Source: Urophycis tenuis (taxonomy: Eukaryota; Chordata; Actinopteri; Gadiformes; Phycidae). Taken from it: a stretch of 64,000 bases of DNA. This document shows, one piece after another, positions 1 through 20,700 of the stretch; the stretch's first letter is position 1, and each line of letters opens with the position of its first letter. Location of the stretch: positions 1 to 64,000 of the forward strand of contig JAXIVH010000303.1 in the NCBI GenBank assembly GCA_036785325.1, given 5' to 3'. The translations under genes and the position numbers were made by a program. The notes beneath the pieces were generated by a model. It ran no database searches. It saw nothing but the letters and a program-made list of their open reading frames with translations, and was not told the origin of the DNA.

Positions 1-1865
1 TACATTATGAGAGGGCGAAACTTGTTGTGTGCTAGTGCAGCGGCACCATACAGAGGGGCGTCTGTACGGCCCTTTCTCTGAGGCCGGCCGCTTTGTTGGT
101 GGCAGCATGAGTGGGCAGCCAGCCGGGGGCCAGGCTCCAATGACAGGCTTAGCAAGCTACTGTGTACCACGGAGGCCTTCACATCCAGGGCAACCGGCCT
201 CTAGGCAGAGCAAAACCCAGGGGGGGGGGGGGCTCGGGCACGGCCGATATTGTCTTACATGACTTCATTACTCCCAATGACTACGCTTTGATTATTGTCG
301 ACTTGTAAGTCACTTTCGCTCAGAAGGCTCTCCTGTTGGACTCCATGCGATGTGCCACATCGACCTTGTTATTCTTGTGTGGTTCGGGCAATTCTGACAT
401 TTTGAATGCAAGTAGGCCTATATTACTTTTTTTTCCCTTTCACTAATACAATTACATTTTTTTATGCTTCTTGCAGCAGAAAATGGCTTGGACCAATGCA
501 AGTCAGCTGTGGCGCCCTGAGCAATGTGTTTACCACAATGCAATGGCTGCTGCAGTGCAGCATTCAATATGTGTTCCTAGAGATATAGGTCAACCGTCAA
601 CTGAACTGTCAACCATAAACTGGAGATCAATAAGCAAGCTTTGGGTTTTTGTCTGTTTGTTCGGAGGGAGAGACATACAAAAGTTTGTCATTATTTTTTT
701 TCCTTTACTGGGTGTACTCCAGATGTACTTCACCACTGCAGACCATCCACCTGCCCTACACAGAACTGTGTCAATAAACCCACCGCCACATGCCGTCACT
801 CATCAATCATATTTGTATATGGTTCACCTTGCTGCCAGTAGTAGGTCAGTCTGATGCTGCCGAGCCCTGTCCCAGTGACACGTTGACATGAACCCCATCC
901 AGAGGTCTGACCCCGCACTACTCGACACGCGCACGCGCAGCGCACGCACACACGTCGTACACACACTTGTGTTTTACCTCAACAATTCACCGGAAACGCA
1001 GAACACAAGCGCACCTCGTGTCAGTGCAGGCCGTGTGCGTGTGTTTATGGGTGAGCTTGTGCAAAGCTGTATCAAGGCTTCCCCCCCCCATGGATCACCC
1101 ATCCTCCTCATATCATTTTTTGTGTGTCTGCAAGCATCTCATCCTGCCGCGTGACACCACCCACTGGACCCGTCACTCGAGATCCAGAACAATTCTGTAT
1201 GTGTACACACATACACACGACCATCTGTCGACCCAGATCTCCACAAATCGTTCGTTTTCTCGACTATTCCTCTCTCCGTGTCCCCTCTCTCCAACGCTTT
1301 CGCTGCAACACTGGCCTGGTGTTTCTTTACGGCGCCCTACGTCATCACAGCCTCAACGAAGCTTCTCCCGCGAACCAGCAGCGAACTATCGACCCGTTTA
1401 ACGCAGTGGACCCGAACATAACCACTGCCAGTCACCGGGGGCAGTGGGGCCTACACGTAGGCTGGTCTAGCTGTAGTCCCTCTCAGAAACAACACAGGCC
1501 TTTATGGAGCTAGAGGACTAGCCCCCCCATCAGCTGAGCAGTGTTATGTCTGCTCAGGGGGGTCCTGGTGGCCGTGCGGGGTCCTGCAGCCCGGCTGGAG
1601 ACAGCAGCATCCCGTGGTCTTGCTGCTCCCCGGAGAACAAGCCAGAGACAGCGGACACATGAATGCCAGCGGCGGCACTAGCACTCCTGCGGCGCGTGTG
1701 TAACGCCGTCTCTCATTGTGATCTGACGGGGAGGATCATTCGACCGGGGGGTCCGCCTAGGTCCAACACAAACCACCACCACCACCACCCCTGCGGGCCC
1801 ACAGGTGGCGGCAGGTCTACAACAACCGTTGTATATTTCCTTGCATCGATTCGCGTTTGACTCAC
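1..1865. other. No assignable gene; unassigned left flank
   Basis: I see no gene I can name here. Around 240-310 there is a short open stretch ending in a donor-like site (ACTTGTAAGTC at 302-312). Around 470-480 there is an acceptor-like TTGCAG before an open stretch. No homology is apparent for either, so they are not called as exons. A G run lies at 220-232, and 900-1290 has short CA/CG-rich simple sequence. From about 1500 rightwards the sequence becomes GC-rich and CpG-dense, leading into the exon at 1866-1976. Confidence 0.5.
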
Positions 1866-1976
1866 CGTGGCCGCGGAGAGTCTGACGGCGTTGGACGCCG
1901 TCTGTCGGATCTCCGCCGCCGTGCCGGGCTTCAGCAGGCTCCTGGTGAAGGTTCTGCGGCTGGAGTCCGAGGCCAT
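1866..1976 (-). CDS. Probable first coding exon of an unrecognised minus-strand gene
   Basis: Minus-strand ATG at 1974-1976 opens a 37-codon exon that ends exactly before a strong donor, GTGAGT, read on the minus strand at 1860-1865. The exon ends in phase 0. The peptide begins MASDSSRRTFTRSLLKPG and is rich in Ser, Arg and Ala, with no motif I recognise. It lies in a CpG-rich island (about 1500-2260) of the kind found at vertebrate promoters. The rest of the gene would lie to the left; the first 1.8 kb shows no obvious second exon, so the next one may be outside the window. The gene would be divergent from scn4b, about 3.2 kb from its first coding exon. ATG, CpG island and donor are seen; that it is a gene is inferred. 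Confidence 0.4.
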
Positions 1977-2627
1977 GTCTTCATCAGGGCGGCGGTTCTG
2001 ATGATAATGATATAAAATAAAAAAAAATAATAATCCTACGCTCAGGGTCCGAAAACCAACACTACTACGCCGTTCACTACTACGGTGTCTGCTGCTGCTC
2101 CTCGGCTCCCTGCCGCTCCGGACTCACACATGCACACACTCAAGCACACACACTCTCTCACACACACACACACTCCTACACACGCAACGCGTGCCTATTC
2201 AGCGAGAATCTTCTGCCTGCTGCTGCCCGCGTGCGCGCGTGTGTTGGAGCGCTGGTTACCATTGATCACCGGTACAGACCAGTAACCTGTCCCAACGCAG
2301 CACCGCTCTCAATGGTTGCAGTCTGCCTTATGAGAGGATTCGCCCGGACCTGACATGTTCAATACTAAGTCTCATTATTCGAACGCGTGAAATACATCGG
2401 CCCACTACTACAGACTAGTGGTCGGTGGTCTGCTGTCCTCACCGATGGGGTGGTCGCGTTTACGGTGCAGTCATGCGCTATTCTGTTATTCCTCGTTTAT
2501 TCAGCATCACGTAGCCTATAATAATATATGACCACGTTATGTTATTAAGTCTTACGGGGGACATTTTAAATGTGAACCAATCATCTGCATTCTGCTCACG
2601 AACAAGGAGGGATGGCGACGCACTAGA

Positions 2628-2909
2628 CTAGAGGAAAGAGAACAACGGGCCGACAGCGACATCAAGAGGCCGGTTATTTATTACTAGACCTAGACGCTCT
2701 TTGATCCTTGGGAGATCGTCATCATAGTTAATATGGGATAGCAAAATATATGTAATCACTAAATCCATTAACCATTCAATAAATCCACAAACCCTTATAT
2801 CCGCGTCTGTCCAGTTGTTGCTTATTCCGTCGAGTTTTGCATGGATCTCTGGCGCCATCTCCTGTACGAGTTGTGATACTGCAGTCAGATGTGCTGCGTC
2901 GTGTTCCAA
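2628..2909 (-). CDS. Unrecognised 93-codon open frame, hypothetical
   Basis: An uninterrupted minus-strand frame from an ATG at 2907-2909 to a stop at 2628-2630. The predicted peptide is not simple-sequence. It has an acidic start (MEHDAAHLTAVSQLV), a central hydrophobic stretch (IEWLMDLVITYILL) and a charged segment after it (DDDLPRIKERLG), so its composition is protein-like. No family is recognised and no splice partner is evident. It could be a small single-exon gene, an exon of the minus-strand gene starting at 1976, a fragment of an unidentified mobile element, or chance. Confidence 0.25.
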   Translation of the reverse strand: MEHDAAHLTAVSQLVQEMAPEIHAKLDGISNNWTDADIRVCGFIEWLMDLVITYILLSHINYDDDLPRIKERLGLVINNRPLDVAVGPLFSFL

Positions 2910-3329
2910 CTGTCAGCGAGGGGGCGCCAGCGCTTTAGAATCATTTGTGAAATGGTTGACGGTAACACAAGCGACCTGAAATCCTTTTGAAGAAATTGAT
3001 GACCTTACGAATGGACGTCAATGATAATACGTTTATTTCACAAAGTGCCAAAACATCTATCTATCTATGCCAATTATTCTAAAACTATTATAGCTCTCTC
3101 TTCCAGTTGGGACGGTGCTGTTTCATATGTAGTTCTGGTGCACATTAGGAAAGCTGGTTCAGACCACATCACTTGACATGCTGGGACCATGGTCCCAGCA
3201 TGCAAACTGTGTTGTTTGCATCCACAGAGGTGGGTATGATGTATGTTGATGATGTATGTTGATGATGTATGATGAGAAAAAAACTCATATACTCCACACT
3301 GAGAAGGAACGAGGAATGAGGAATGAGGA

Positions 3330-3529
<200 letters not shown>

Positions 3530-3897
3530 GACAGGTCCAGCATCCATCATGTCCACTGTAACGGTATGGCAGGTAACACCAAACTGGATGTTTTCAAGAA
3601 ATGTAAAAGATTTGATTTGAAGCGTATGTTCATGTGATATCAAACATGGGATTATAGACAATCCTAATAAGTAGGCCTACGAGACAACATTTTCATAAGA
3701 AGCAGCAAATGCCAGTGGTTTCAGCCCAGACTGTAACGTGGTCAGATGTAGGAACCCACTTCCCACTGGTCGGCACTAAAATGAGTGCAACGGTTACACA
3801 AGCTAATATGACGGTGTCAGTGTCAGCGGTGTTTAGAGAAGCTAAACCAAAGGATTATCACAGATTATCCTTCTAGGATTACATTGGAGATTGAATT

Positions 3898-4150
3898 AAG
3901 CGGTTTTCAATTGGGGACTCTGATTCGTTTAATCCCAGCATAACATTTGAAAAGATTTAGAGGGATACACATTTCGCTACACTTGACATGCATGCTGAGA
4001 AAGTATGATCAGTTTAAATCCTGAGAGAGACTGGAAGAGAACATGATGTCTGAGCGGATGTGTTAGAAGGAGGAATGGGGGGAATTCCATCCCATCTTGG
4101 GCTTCAGAAAGCCCAGCTGAAGTCAAGATGTTGACTCGCCGCATGTCTCC
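3898..4150 (+). repeat. Local duplication, copy 1 (upstream of scn4b)
   Basis: About 250 bp that recur in the same orientation at 8030-8287 inside scn4b intron 1. Shared blocks include GGTTTTCAATTGGGGACTCT, GCTGAGAAAGTATGATCAGT and AACATGATGTCTGAGCGGAT. Both copies run directly into CT-rich simple sequence. Not seen elsewhere in the window. Confidence 0.85.
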
Positions 4151-4186
4151 CACATGACTCCCCTGTCTCCCTCTCTCCTCTCCTTT

Positions 4187-4507
<321 letters not shown>

Positions 4508-5052
4508 TGCTGGCTGCTTCTCCGCGACACACACGTCCGTTTCCCACCCAGCACATACGACGGAGCCGGCTCGCGTGGAGGAGGAGGTGGTGCTGCTGCG
4601 GTGGGGGGGGGGGGGGGGGGGGCCTCTGTCCCTGGCTGCCACCGGAGTTCGGGGGGGGGGGGGGGGGGGGGGTCTGTCTGCGGTGTCGCTAAGTCTGCCT
4701 TGCGGTAAATCACTACGGCGTCGCAGAGTCCTCTGGCGAGAGACAGAGGCGGACAGAGAGAGAGAGAGGACTGTTCCTGTGTCCAGTGTGTCTCGGTGGA
4801 CGCCAGCTGAAACAGGCTGAGACGAGGAGCACGTCAACAGAGAGAATGCAGGATATCGCCCCCGCCGGCTCTCCACCGCTGCCCCCCCTGTCGGACGGCA
4901 CGGGGACAGTGAGGGGAGGGAGGCACAGGGAGAAGGACTTTGACTCAGCTGCCTGTGGCTCTGCACACGAGTGTCTCCTCAAGAACCCAACACACACTCT
5001 CACTCTCTCTCTCACACACACACACACCACACACACACTGCATTTTTTTTTG

Positions 5053-5095
5053 GACGGACCTGGACCTGGACCTGGACCTGGATCTGGACGGACTG
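5053..5095 (+). repeat. GGACCT hexamer array near scn4b start
   Basis: About five tandem units of GGACCT (last units GGATCT and GGACGG), roughly 85 bp before the proposed scn4b start codon, so probably in its 5' leader. Confidence 0.8.
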
Positions 5096-5179
5096 GGCAA
5101 AAACAACACCTATTGCACACGGACATACAAGTGGACGGACAGAGGGACGGACGCAGAGACAGACCGACAGACGGTGCCC

Positions 5180-12459
<7,280 letters not shown>

Positions 12460-12686
12460 GGGACGAAGCGGTGGGTGGGAAGCTCCGATAAATGCGCACA
12501 CCCAGAGGAAATGTGATGGACTGTTCGACTCTGAGCTCTGTTTTAAGATTGAGATTTTAAGTTTTCAGATCCGCCTCCTCTGTGCAGCCTACCATTTGTA
12601 TTTTCAGACTCAAAGCACATGTTTTTTATTTGAAAATGTATTTCATATAGAAAATCCTTTTTTTACAATGGACCTTACAATGGAGA

Positions 12687-12692
12687 AATAAA
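12687..12692 (+). terminator. scn4b: Likely scn4b polyadenylation signal (AATAAA)
   Basis: First AATAAA after the scn4b stop, about 230 bp downstream. Confidence 0.6.
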
Positions 12693-13665
12693 CTAGCAAT
12701 TTTAACTATGCTCACATTTTAATGCTATAGAATACGTATATGGAGAAAAATAGAAGCAGGTTTGGAAATAATGAGTTCATATTGTGGTCTAATCATAGGA
12801 GCCTAACGACCTATAAAAAAAACTGCCAAAATGGAAAACACACACCAGTAATTCTGCCACATCTAAGTGCCAAAATCTACTGCCTTGATGTCACCTATGG
12901 CATCGCAAATCCTGCCAATGTCCTTCGACCATTTGACACTCGACCCGACCAGAGAGGCGCTTTAGTTTACATACATATTGCCAAAAGCACAAGCAAAGTT
13001 TACAAGAATGGCCCAGAGGCAACGTGTTTTGCTTAATATTTGACGGTTAATGAAGCATTGGAGGAAAAAAACGTACGAGCAAAATCATCTGTTGACCTTT
13101 ATAGCCGATATTTCCTGCAATCCTGTAATCTGACCTTTGACCCTAACCTCTGTCGTTGGTGAGATGAACTCTATGGGTTTGGCTGTAGAGCAAACTCAGA
13201 GAGACCTAGCCGTGCTAAATCTACTGCCCACTACCAGCAAAGTGATGAGTGTTTAGGGATAAGTCTAGTGGGCTTCCTGATGAAAGACTCAATAGATCCA
13301 GATGGTCCTGCATCACTTTGGTTCTCTTGGTTCAGTGTTCTCCTGGTTTCTTCACAAATAAGCCTATTGTATTTTAAAGGTTCTTTTCTAAAGCACTTGC
13401 TTAACAATGACTCTATGTCAGCCTGTATATTATGATGGTTTGATAAGAGATTAGGATTGTTTACGCCAATGCAGTATAAACAATATACAATGATAAAATA
13501 TTAAGCTGTATTTTATTAAAAAAATAATGAAATTACTTTTCCACTATATGCAGATTAATCCTATTTTGCACTGCTTCACTGGGGCCTAAGCTATTGTTTC
13601 CATACTCGCATTCTGAATTCATTGATTCATAAAAACTAAAAATGATGATGATGATGATGATGATG

Positions 13666-13720
<55 letters not shown>

Positions 13721-15040
13721 CAATAATAATCAGTGCAATGACAAATGATGAATACATAAAACTGAAACTCATCACAATTTGGAAACTTTGTATTCTGGAA
13801 TGATTAATGCATGCGTCATCATTACTATTGTCAGTAAAAGCTTCCGGAATGTGACGGGTGTGAAAAAATAAAGGATATACTCAACTTATAGCCTTTCACA
13901 GGCAACTACGCCAAGTGTGTCCCTAATAAGCATCCAACATTGTGTTATGACAAAACCATTTTGCCCAGATGTTAGAATGAGCTATTGATCAAGTTAACAG
14001 TATGACATACTGATACATACTGTAATGCTTTTAGAGCAATTCTTACTATGCTAAATGTCAACTGTTTATGTGTACAACTCATCCACTGTTATTCCCCCTT
14101 GTTAGAAGTTGCTTCATGGCAGACAAGTGCTTTTGGTTTTTGGCTCATGTGTGATTGTCATGTTGTCCCGTGGTGATCTGGTCACTCTGCTGCACTCACT
14201 CCACACCGGAGTGCTCTTCAGTAGAAGCAATAAGCCCCCCCCCCCCTCCTGATTATGCAATAACCTGTTTCATAGCACTTTATATAGAACACGCTGCTGC
14301 TGCTGTAATCTCTGTCCTATGCAGATCACTATGTATTCCCTGTCGTGGTACGACTGCGTCTCTGTTGTGGAAATGTTTTACGTCGTCGTGTTACACACAT
14401 GTCTTGTAAAGCTGCTGCAGCCGCCATGTTTACCAGGCAGGGAAACGTCAACAAGATTAGCAGAAAAAAGAAAAAAAGAAAAAGGTTTTACAAAGTCTGT
14501 CTTCCATTTCTAACTGGCTGCTAAAGCTCTCGGTCTGTTGATATGCATTCTGTTATTGTTCCCCAAAACAAAGCTGTTAGTGAATGAAACCATTATGGCC
14601 TGTAGGTCTGCATAATATACTCATTTATGATGTTGCATGGTCCTTAGCAGACAAAAGTGCAGAGCAAGTCAAAGTCTACCTATAATCTCAAAAGAGATGT
14701 TGCAGTCTAGCTTTCCATTAGATTAAAACAGTTGCCTTCCAACACGCGTATATAATGGACTGCATTACTCTGACACATGTATGTACTTTCTTTATGCAAA
14801 GCCCACTATCCTATTTCCCCTAGCAGCATTAACATTCACATTGGGTTGTTTCATCCTTAGTGAACACTGGGAAACCCTGCATGTTATACACAGTGGAGGT
14901 TGGATAGGAATAGCACAGGTTGCTTCTGACAATTGCATACAAACCAGAGATAGGAAAAGCACACCTTCCACCTAGTTGCACCTCCCAGTAAGACACAAAT
15001 TAACACTTCAACTCGTGGCAGTAGATAGAACTCTGCCCTG

Positions 15041-15123
<83 letters not shown>

Positions 15124-15995
15124 CAAAGTTATTCATTACAGCACATTGTATAGCATTTTGACACCAGACAACACAAAGCACCCACCCTATCTATTCCAGT
15201 TCCAGGTCAACTCGAGTAAATTGTTCTTTAAAGTGTGTCACAGTCCTGCCGTTGATACTATCTGTGGAGTATGTCACTGCCAACCCACCAACAGAGTCTG
15301 ATGACGCTCCTGATCTGCCACACTGTCATGCTCGTATTACCAAAGGAAAGATGAAGGAAACACAAGTTGTACCTCTGTAGTTCAGGGGCTGAAGCCCTCA
15401 CTGCTGGACTGTGAGTGTTCTTCTGCTGGTTGTCTTCCCACATTCCACCACCACGCACATGACAGAAAACACTGAAAGCCATCCATGACAAAAACCTGAA
15501 CCCATTTCACAGAGGCCGTCGTCGTCGGGCTGCCACAGTGTTGCTGATTGAATGATGGCTCTGCTGCTTTATTGTAGCAGGGTTCTAACCGTAGCCTTCT
15601 CTTCAATTTAGTCTATATCCGTGAACTGGGACATTAAAAGATAAGTAGTGTCACTTAGTACCCTGACGTTGGGAGACAGTTTTCATTGTATGTGTTAGTC
15701 TTTTTGGGTTGTTGTTTTTTGGGTGAAATGCTCACTTTTCAACAGCAGAACCCTTTGTGTTCCATGCGTCCGGCACACACAGCAAACCTCATCTGTGTTA
15801 GGAATGTTTAGCTGCTGCTCTGTTTTACTTCAAATTGTTTTTGTTCTCTTAAAATAAAAAATAAAAAATATTTCAAATAAAAATATATTTGAAAAGCCTA
15901 ATGATTATTATTGTATTTATTTGAGTGCATTATTTGAATGGTGTGTGCGGGTGAGGGGATCCAGATGTTGGTTGAGCAGGGGGGCATGTCCTGGG
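12693..15995. other. Intergenic, no gene seen
   Basis: No coding homology is recognised. It contains a (GAT)n(AAT)n array at 13642-13718, a (CA)n tract at 15043-15121 and a G homopolymer at about 15997-16021. The rest is ordinary AT-rich sequence. Confidence 0.6.
13642..13718. repeat. (GAT)n(AAT)n microsatellite
   Basis: Trinucleotide array, GAT units followed by AAT units. Confidence 0.95.
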
Positions 15996-16021
15996 GCGGG
16001 GGGGGGGGGGGGGGGGGGGGG

Positions 16022-16370
16022 CAATGTTCATCTGAGTGTGGAGTTCAGGAGGGTGACAGCCTGAGGGAAAAAGCTTCCCCTGAACTTGCTGGTCTTGGTG
16101 CCCAGAGACCTGTAGTGCTTTCCAGAGGGGAGGAGGGTAAATAGTCTATGGCTCCGGTGAGAATTGTCCTTCATGATGCTGCGCGCCTTACGCAGGCAAC
16201 GCTTCCTCTGGGCAGCCTCAAGTCGGGAACCCGGTTCCCCACTTCCCTCACTCTCCCCTCCCCCCACTCTCCCCCCGGTTCCCCCCTGATGTGTTGGGCG
16301 ATTTTCACCACCCTCTGCAATGCTTTCTGGTCCGAGGCGGAGCAGTTACAATACATTATGATTTATTCAT
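16022..16370 (-). mobile_element. Non-LTR retrotransposon fragment, ORF2 C-terminus (Rex1-like)
   Basis: The minus strand encodes a degraded version of the end typical of fish Rex1/Babar-like LINE polyproteins: a segment like DQKALQRVVKIAQHI, then KARSIMKDNSHRSHRLF, LLPSGKHYRSL and SFFPQAVTLLNS. A low-complexity Gly/Glu/Arg stretch interrupts it. Only the last ~110 codons remain, with no reverse transcriptase core. Confidence 0.75.
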
Positions 16371-16529
16371 AACATACCATACATATCACATGTATAAGAC
16401 ACATGTGTAATACACAAAACATACACAACACAAAGATTCAGTCTGTGAAACAAGGTGCTAACAAAGAGACCCTTTACCCTCACCCCCCACCCACTCCCTC
16501 CCTTACAGAGAAGTCACAATGAAATACAT

Positions 16530-17990
16530 TGCAATGGCTATAAGTCCTCATCAGTCTGGCTTCAAGACCGCACACTCTACAGAGACGGCCCTCCTGACGG
16601 TAACCGAGTCCCTTCGTGCTGCCAAAGCCTCATCCCTCTCATTGGTGCTTGTTCTCCTCGACCTGTCTGTGGCGTTCGACACCGTGACCCACCAGACCCT
16701 CCTCACCACCCTCGCTGAACTCTGCATTACTGACACTGCGCTAGCCTGGTTCACATTTTACCTAATGGATCGATCACACTTATCAGGTCTCATGGAATGG
16801 CTCCCTGTCCAAACCCCGCTCAACACTGATGTCCTTCAAGGCTCAGTACTAGGACCGCTTCTGTTCTCCCCATATACCAGATCTCTAGGCTCTGTAATCA
16901 CATCACATGGCTTTTCCTATCGCTGTTACGCGGACGACTCCTCTCCTTCCCCCCTCAGACACTCTGATTGCAACATGCATCTCAGAATGTTTGGCAGACA
17001 TTAGCTCTTGGACTACTGTGCATCAACTCAAGCTCAATCTCGCAAAGACTGAGCTTCTCTTCATACCGGGGAAAGACTGCCCTCACAGGGACCTATTGGT
17101 ATCGGTCAAGGGCATCACAGTATGTGCCTCACCGACTGCAAGGAACCTAGGCGTAATACTCAACAACCAACTGTCCTACACTGCAACCATCACTGCAGTA
17201 TCTGCAGGATCCGGCCATTCCTCACAAGTGAGGCGACACAGCTCCTGACCCAAGCAGGCTCCTGACCCAAGCACTTGTCATCTCCCGCCTCGACTACTGC
17301 AACTTATCTTAGCTGGACTCCCTGCAACTGCGATTAAACCTTTGCAGTGGATCCTAAACGCTGCAGCACGCCTCGTGTTCAACCAACACAAATTGTCCCA
17401 TGTGACCCCCCTCTTCCATGACCTCCACTGGCTCCCTGTAGTGGCTTGCATCAAATTCAAGACAATGTTACTGGCCTACAAAGCCATTAATGAAACTGCC
17501 CCTACCTACCTCCAAGCGTTAGTGAAATCCCATGCCCCTGCTCGAGCACTCCGCTCAACTACCTCAGCTGGTCGATTGGTACCTCCATCACTAAAAGGAG
17601 GAAAAGGTTGGATGGCAAAATCACAACTCTTCTCCGTTTTTGGCAGTGGTGGAACGAGCTTCCTGCCAATGTCAGGACTGCAGAGTCACTCCCCATCTTC
17701 CGGAAGAGACTCAAGACCCACTTGTTCAGAGTTCACCTGAACCTTGCATAACCCTACCCTCATGCTCTTATTTGTTGTACGTCTCTGCACTTTAATCACT
17801 CTATGTAACTTGGCACTTAGTCAGAGATGTTGTATACTAGCATTGGTTAACCTAGCAATTGTAATGCTTGAAACTTGTTCTGGTGACTTTTTTACTGTAT
17901 TGGCAGCAATGAAATGTTTCACCTTCTTCTGAGAAATGTACTCTTTGTAAATCACTTTAGATAAAAGTGTCTAAAAGTCCAAAATTGACT
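16530..17990 (+). mobile_element. L2-like LINE, degenerate reverse transcriptase and 3' end
   Basis: The plus strand encodes, across frameshifts, SGFKTAHSTETALL, LLDLSVAFDTVTH (reverse transcriptase motif A), VLQGSVLGPLLFS, YADDSS (catalytic motif C, YADD), LNLAKTELLF, and the L2-type C-terminal block HVTPLFHDLHWLPV. The end carries the L2-like tail CACTTTAGATAAAAGTGTCT at about 17953-17972. The 3' untranslated part (17803-17990) matches the one at 52411-52842. 5' truncated, and broken by frameshifts and a short duplication at about 17239-17273. Confidence 0.85.
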
Positions 17991-18111
17991 ATGCATGTCT
18001 GAACATAGCCTACACATGGACCTACGTACATACATGTCATCCATGATCACATCCATACAAAAAAATGTTAATGAATAAAAATATAACATTACTAAGAACA
18101 CAAAACGCAAA

Positions 18112-18134
18112 AAAAAAAAAAAAAAAAAAAAAAA
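18112..18134. repeat. Poly-A tract
   Basis: Run of about 23 A on the plus strand between the L2-like element and the minus-strand L1-like fragment. Confidence 0.8.
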
Positions 18135-18159
18135 TACACCTACTGTGCTACATGCTATT

Positions 18160-19310
18160 GCTTATAGGAGGAGTATGATTACATAAAGAGGTGCCGGCCT
18201 GTGGGCACTGGCAAGGCTGTCTCAATTTTAAGGTCAGTGTCTATCTGGACAGCTCTGACATGATCTAGAACGGGTTGCCAGATTTTATAGAATTTTTGTT
18301 CTGAGAAACGAAGGGAGTTTTTCATTTTCTCCAATCTCATAAAATGAAGACCATCCCTTATCCATTCAGAGTGGGAGGGGGGCTAGAGCTTTTCCATCAC
18401 AACAGAATGGCACGTCTTGCTAGCAATGTGAGAAAGGCAACAAGCTCAGCAAAATAGGACGGCAGTGTGACGCCAGTGGACAGGACACCAAACAGGGCAT
18501 GTAATGGTGAGGGTTGGATGTTGGCAGATGTGACTGCTGAGCGGGAGTCAAAAGCGCATGTCCAGAAAGGAGCAAGGGTGGGGTAAGACCAGAACATGTG
18601 ACTGAGATTGGCTGGTCCTTGGTGACATTTGTCACAGTTTGGATCAATGTCAGGGTAGATATGCGCAAGCTCACTTTTAGCCCAGTGAACTCTGTGAATC
18701 ACTTTGCATTGTAAAGCTCCATGGCGAGCACAGATAGACAATGAGTGGACCCAACTCAGAGCATGCTCCCAGGCAGCAGGACCTATATCCTCACCAAGCT
18801 CTGGAGTGCATGCATTGCGTAAAGCATCGGAGGATGTTGCCTGTACAGTATTGAATGGAACCTTAGAGATTGGGGTTAACTCCAACTATGGTTATCAGTG
18901 AGGGTAGAGGGAGGAAGGGCAGGGAAGCCAGGAAAGTGATTGCGAACAAAATCTCTGACTTGCAAAGGGCTTCAGATTGAAAGCTTGCTTCCTTCAATCA
19001 GTTGATCAAATGTGCCACTAATGTAAAGGTGTTTTACTGACACAATGCCCAGGTCTTTCCAGGTAGGAAAAAGTATTCTCATTAACTGACAGAGTGATTA
19101 AAGGGGTAGAATGTACTGGGGACGAGACAGGTATTAACTTTAGCCCAAAGGGCTGCCTGAACTGGTTCCACAGTTTTTCACTATGACACTGCTGGAGTTC
19201 ATGAATTTTATGAAGTTTATGAATGATAATTGCCACCCCACAGGCCTTACTGGAGAAGGAAGAGAAGGAGTGGAAAGTTGGCCCACCCAACATCTGCAAA
19301 GTTTCATCTA
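18160..19310 (-). mobile_element. L1-like LINE fragment, ORF2 C-terminal part
   Basis: The minus strand carries the C-terminal third of an L1/Tx1-like ORF2. It includes HRVHWAKSELAHIYP followed by the zinc-knuckle-like CDKC...H arrangement (DPNCDKCHQGPANLSHMFW) usual at the end of these proteins. Further 3', a degraded stretch reads like FMRLEKMKNSLRFSEQ. Upstream (19018-19299) the frame is broken. No reverse transcriptase core is present, so the copy is 5' truncated. Confidence 0.75.
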
Positions 19311-19726
19311 ATGGCTTAAGGTGGGTAAAAAGTCTATTAAGTTACACTGAAACATTTTAAACTTGCGCAAAACTGCATGAACCCATGCATCGGCGCGTCA
19401 CATTTATTGAATGTCTATTGATGGTCTAGAGACGGTAGAACATTAGATTTGAGGACGAAACGATAGGTTGGGCTAAGGCAAGTTGGGTCAAGGCAAAAAA
19501 GGTCTAGCTTCGCCACTGGCTCAGTTTGCAAATTCCGACCAGTTGATGAACATCGTTCCCAGGCGATTTAATCTGAGCAGCTGGGTGTGATGTCACAGCC
19601 AGGCCAGTAGAGGGGGGCATTCTACAGTAAACCAGATGGCCTTTTCAGCGTTGTGCTGTATGATAATCTTTAATCTTCTGCCGCTATTTATCAAGTTGAT
19701 AACAGCGATATTTTTTTTCTTCAATT
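19311..19726. other. Unassigned sequence between elements
   Basis: No gene. It contains the phrase GGTCTAGCTTCGCCACTG (19500-19517) that recurs at 34498-34515, so part of it belongs to an unnamed dispersed repeat. Confidence 0.5.
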
Positions 19727-20695
19727 TTTTTTTAATCGTAAAGCCTTCGCCTTGGCGTCAGCTTTACGCACCTTTGTGAAGTCAGGCCATTTTGGGGCGA
19801 GGACTTAGTCAACTGTGGCCATAGTCTTAATCTGATGGCCCAACATGAGATGTGCAGGGCTGGCACCCGTGGCTTGTAGCGGTGTGGTTCTGTAGCTCAT
19901 AAGAGCCAGGAACGGGTCGGCCTGTCGAAGAATCTTTTTCGCCGTCTGAACTGCCCTCTCAGCCTCACCGTTGGACTGGGGGTAGTAAGGGCTGGAGGTG
20001 ATGTGTTTAAAATCATAAGGAAAAGAAAAGCTTTGAAACTCCTTACTAGAAAACTGTCGTCCGTTGTCTGTGTGTAGCTCATCTGGACACCCCCACCTGG
20101 CGAAGACGCGCACAGGTGGTCCCACTGGTCATGTCGGGTAAGTGCGCTATTTCCCAATAGAGGGGAAAATAGTCAATGACAATCAGGTAGTTTTTCTTTT
20201 CATACTCACAGATGTCGGCTCCAACCTTCTGCCATGGCCTTTGAGGTAGCAGTGTTGTCATCAGAGGCTCCTTCCTCTGTGTCGGTCTGATTTGCATGCA
20301 TTCAGGGCACTTTGTCACCAGTTCTTGGATCTCCTTCTCTAGTCCGGGCCACCACACACTCATTCGCGCCCTCTCGCGACACGGAGTTCAGGGGCTGAAG
20401 CGACCCGGAGTATGTCACCTCTCATACTGTGTGGGATAACAATTCGATCTCCATACAACAGAAGTCCCTTTGAGGTTGACAGGCTGTTACCCCATTGGTG
20501 GTATGCTCTGGCCTGTCCTGGGACGCTACCCACATGCTTTGGCCACCCATGTATCACCAGTTTACTCACCACCTGCAGGTCATGGTCAGTGCTCGTCTCT
20601 CGCTTGATCCGCTCCAGCTTGGAGGGCGACACTGGCCATGCTGTGTGAGCTGCATCTTCGAACACTGAAACATCACAGGTTAGTTCTGATATTTC
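19727..20695 (-). pseudogene. Gypsy 1 integrase region
   Basis: Contains the linker (SPSKLERIKRETSTDHDLQV), an HHCC-type remnant (VTKCPECMQIRP) and the core: VGADICEY (first Asp), LHTDNGRQF (second Asp) and YYPQSNGEAERAVQ (Glu). It ends with the tail LMLGHQIKTM, a stop, then APKWPDFTKVRKADAKAK. At least two frameshifts. Confidence 0.85.
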
Positions 20696-20700
20696 ACTCT

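Noticed and set aside
240..640. Possible small exons (DFITPNDYALIIVD and KMAWTNASQLWRPEQC stretches) with donor- and acceptor-like sites
   Set aside because: Too short, no homology recognised and the phases cannot be tested without neighbours.
12740..13036. 98-codon frame after scn4b
   Set aside because: No homology and no splice or promoter context; probably chance.
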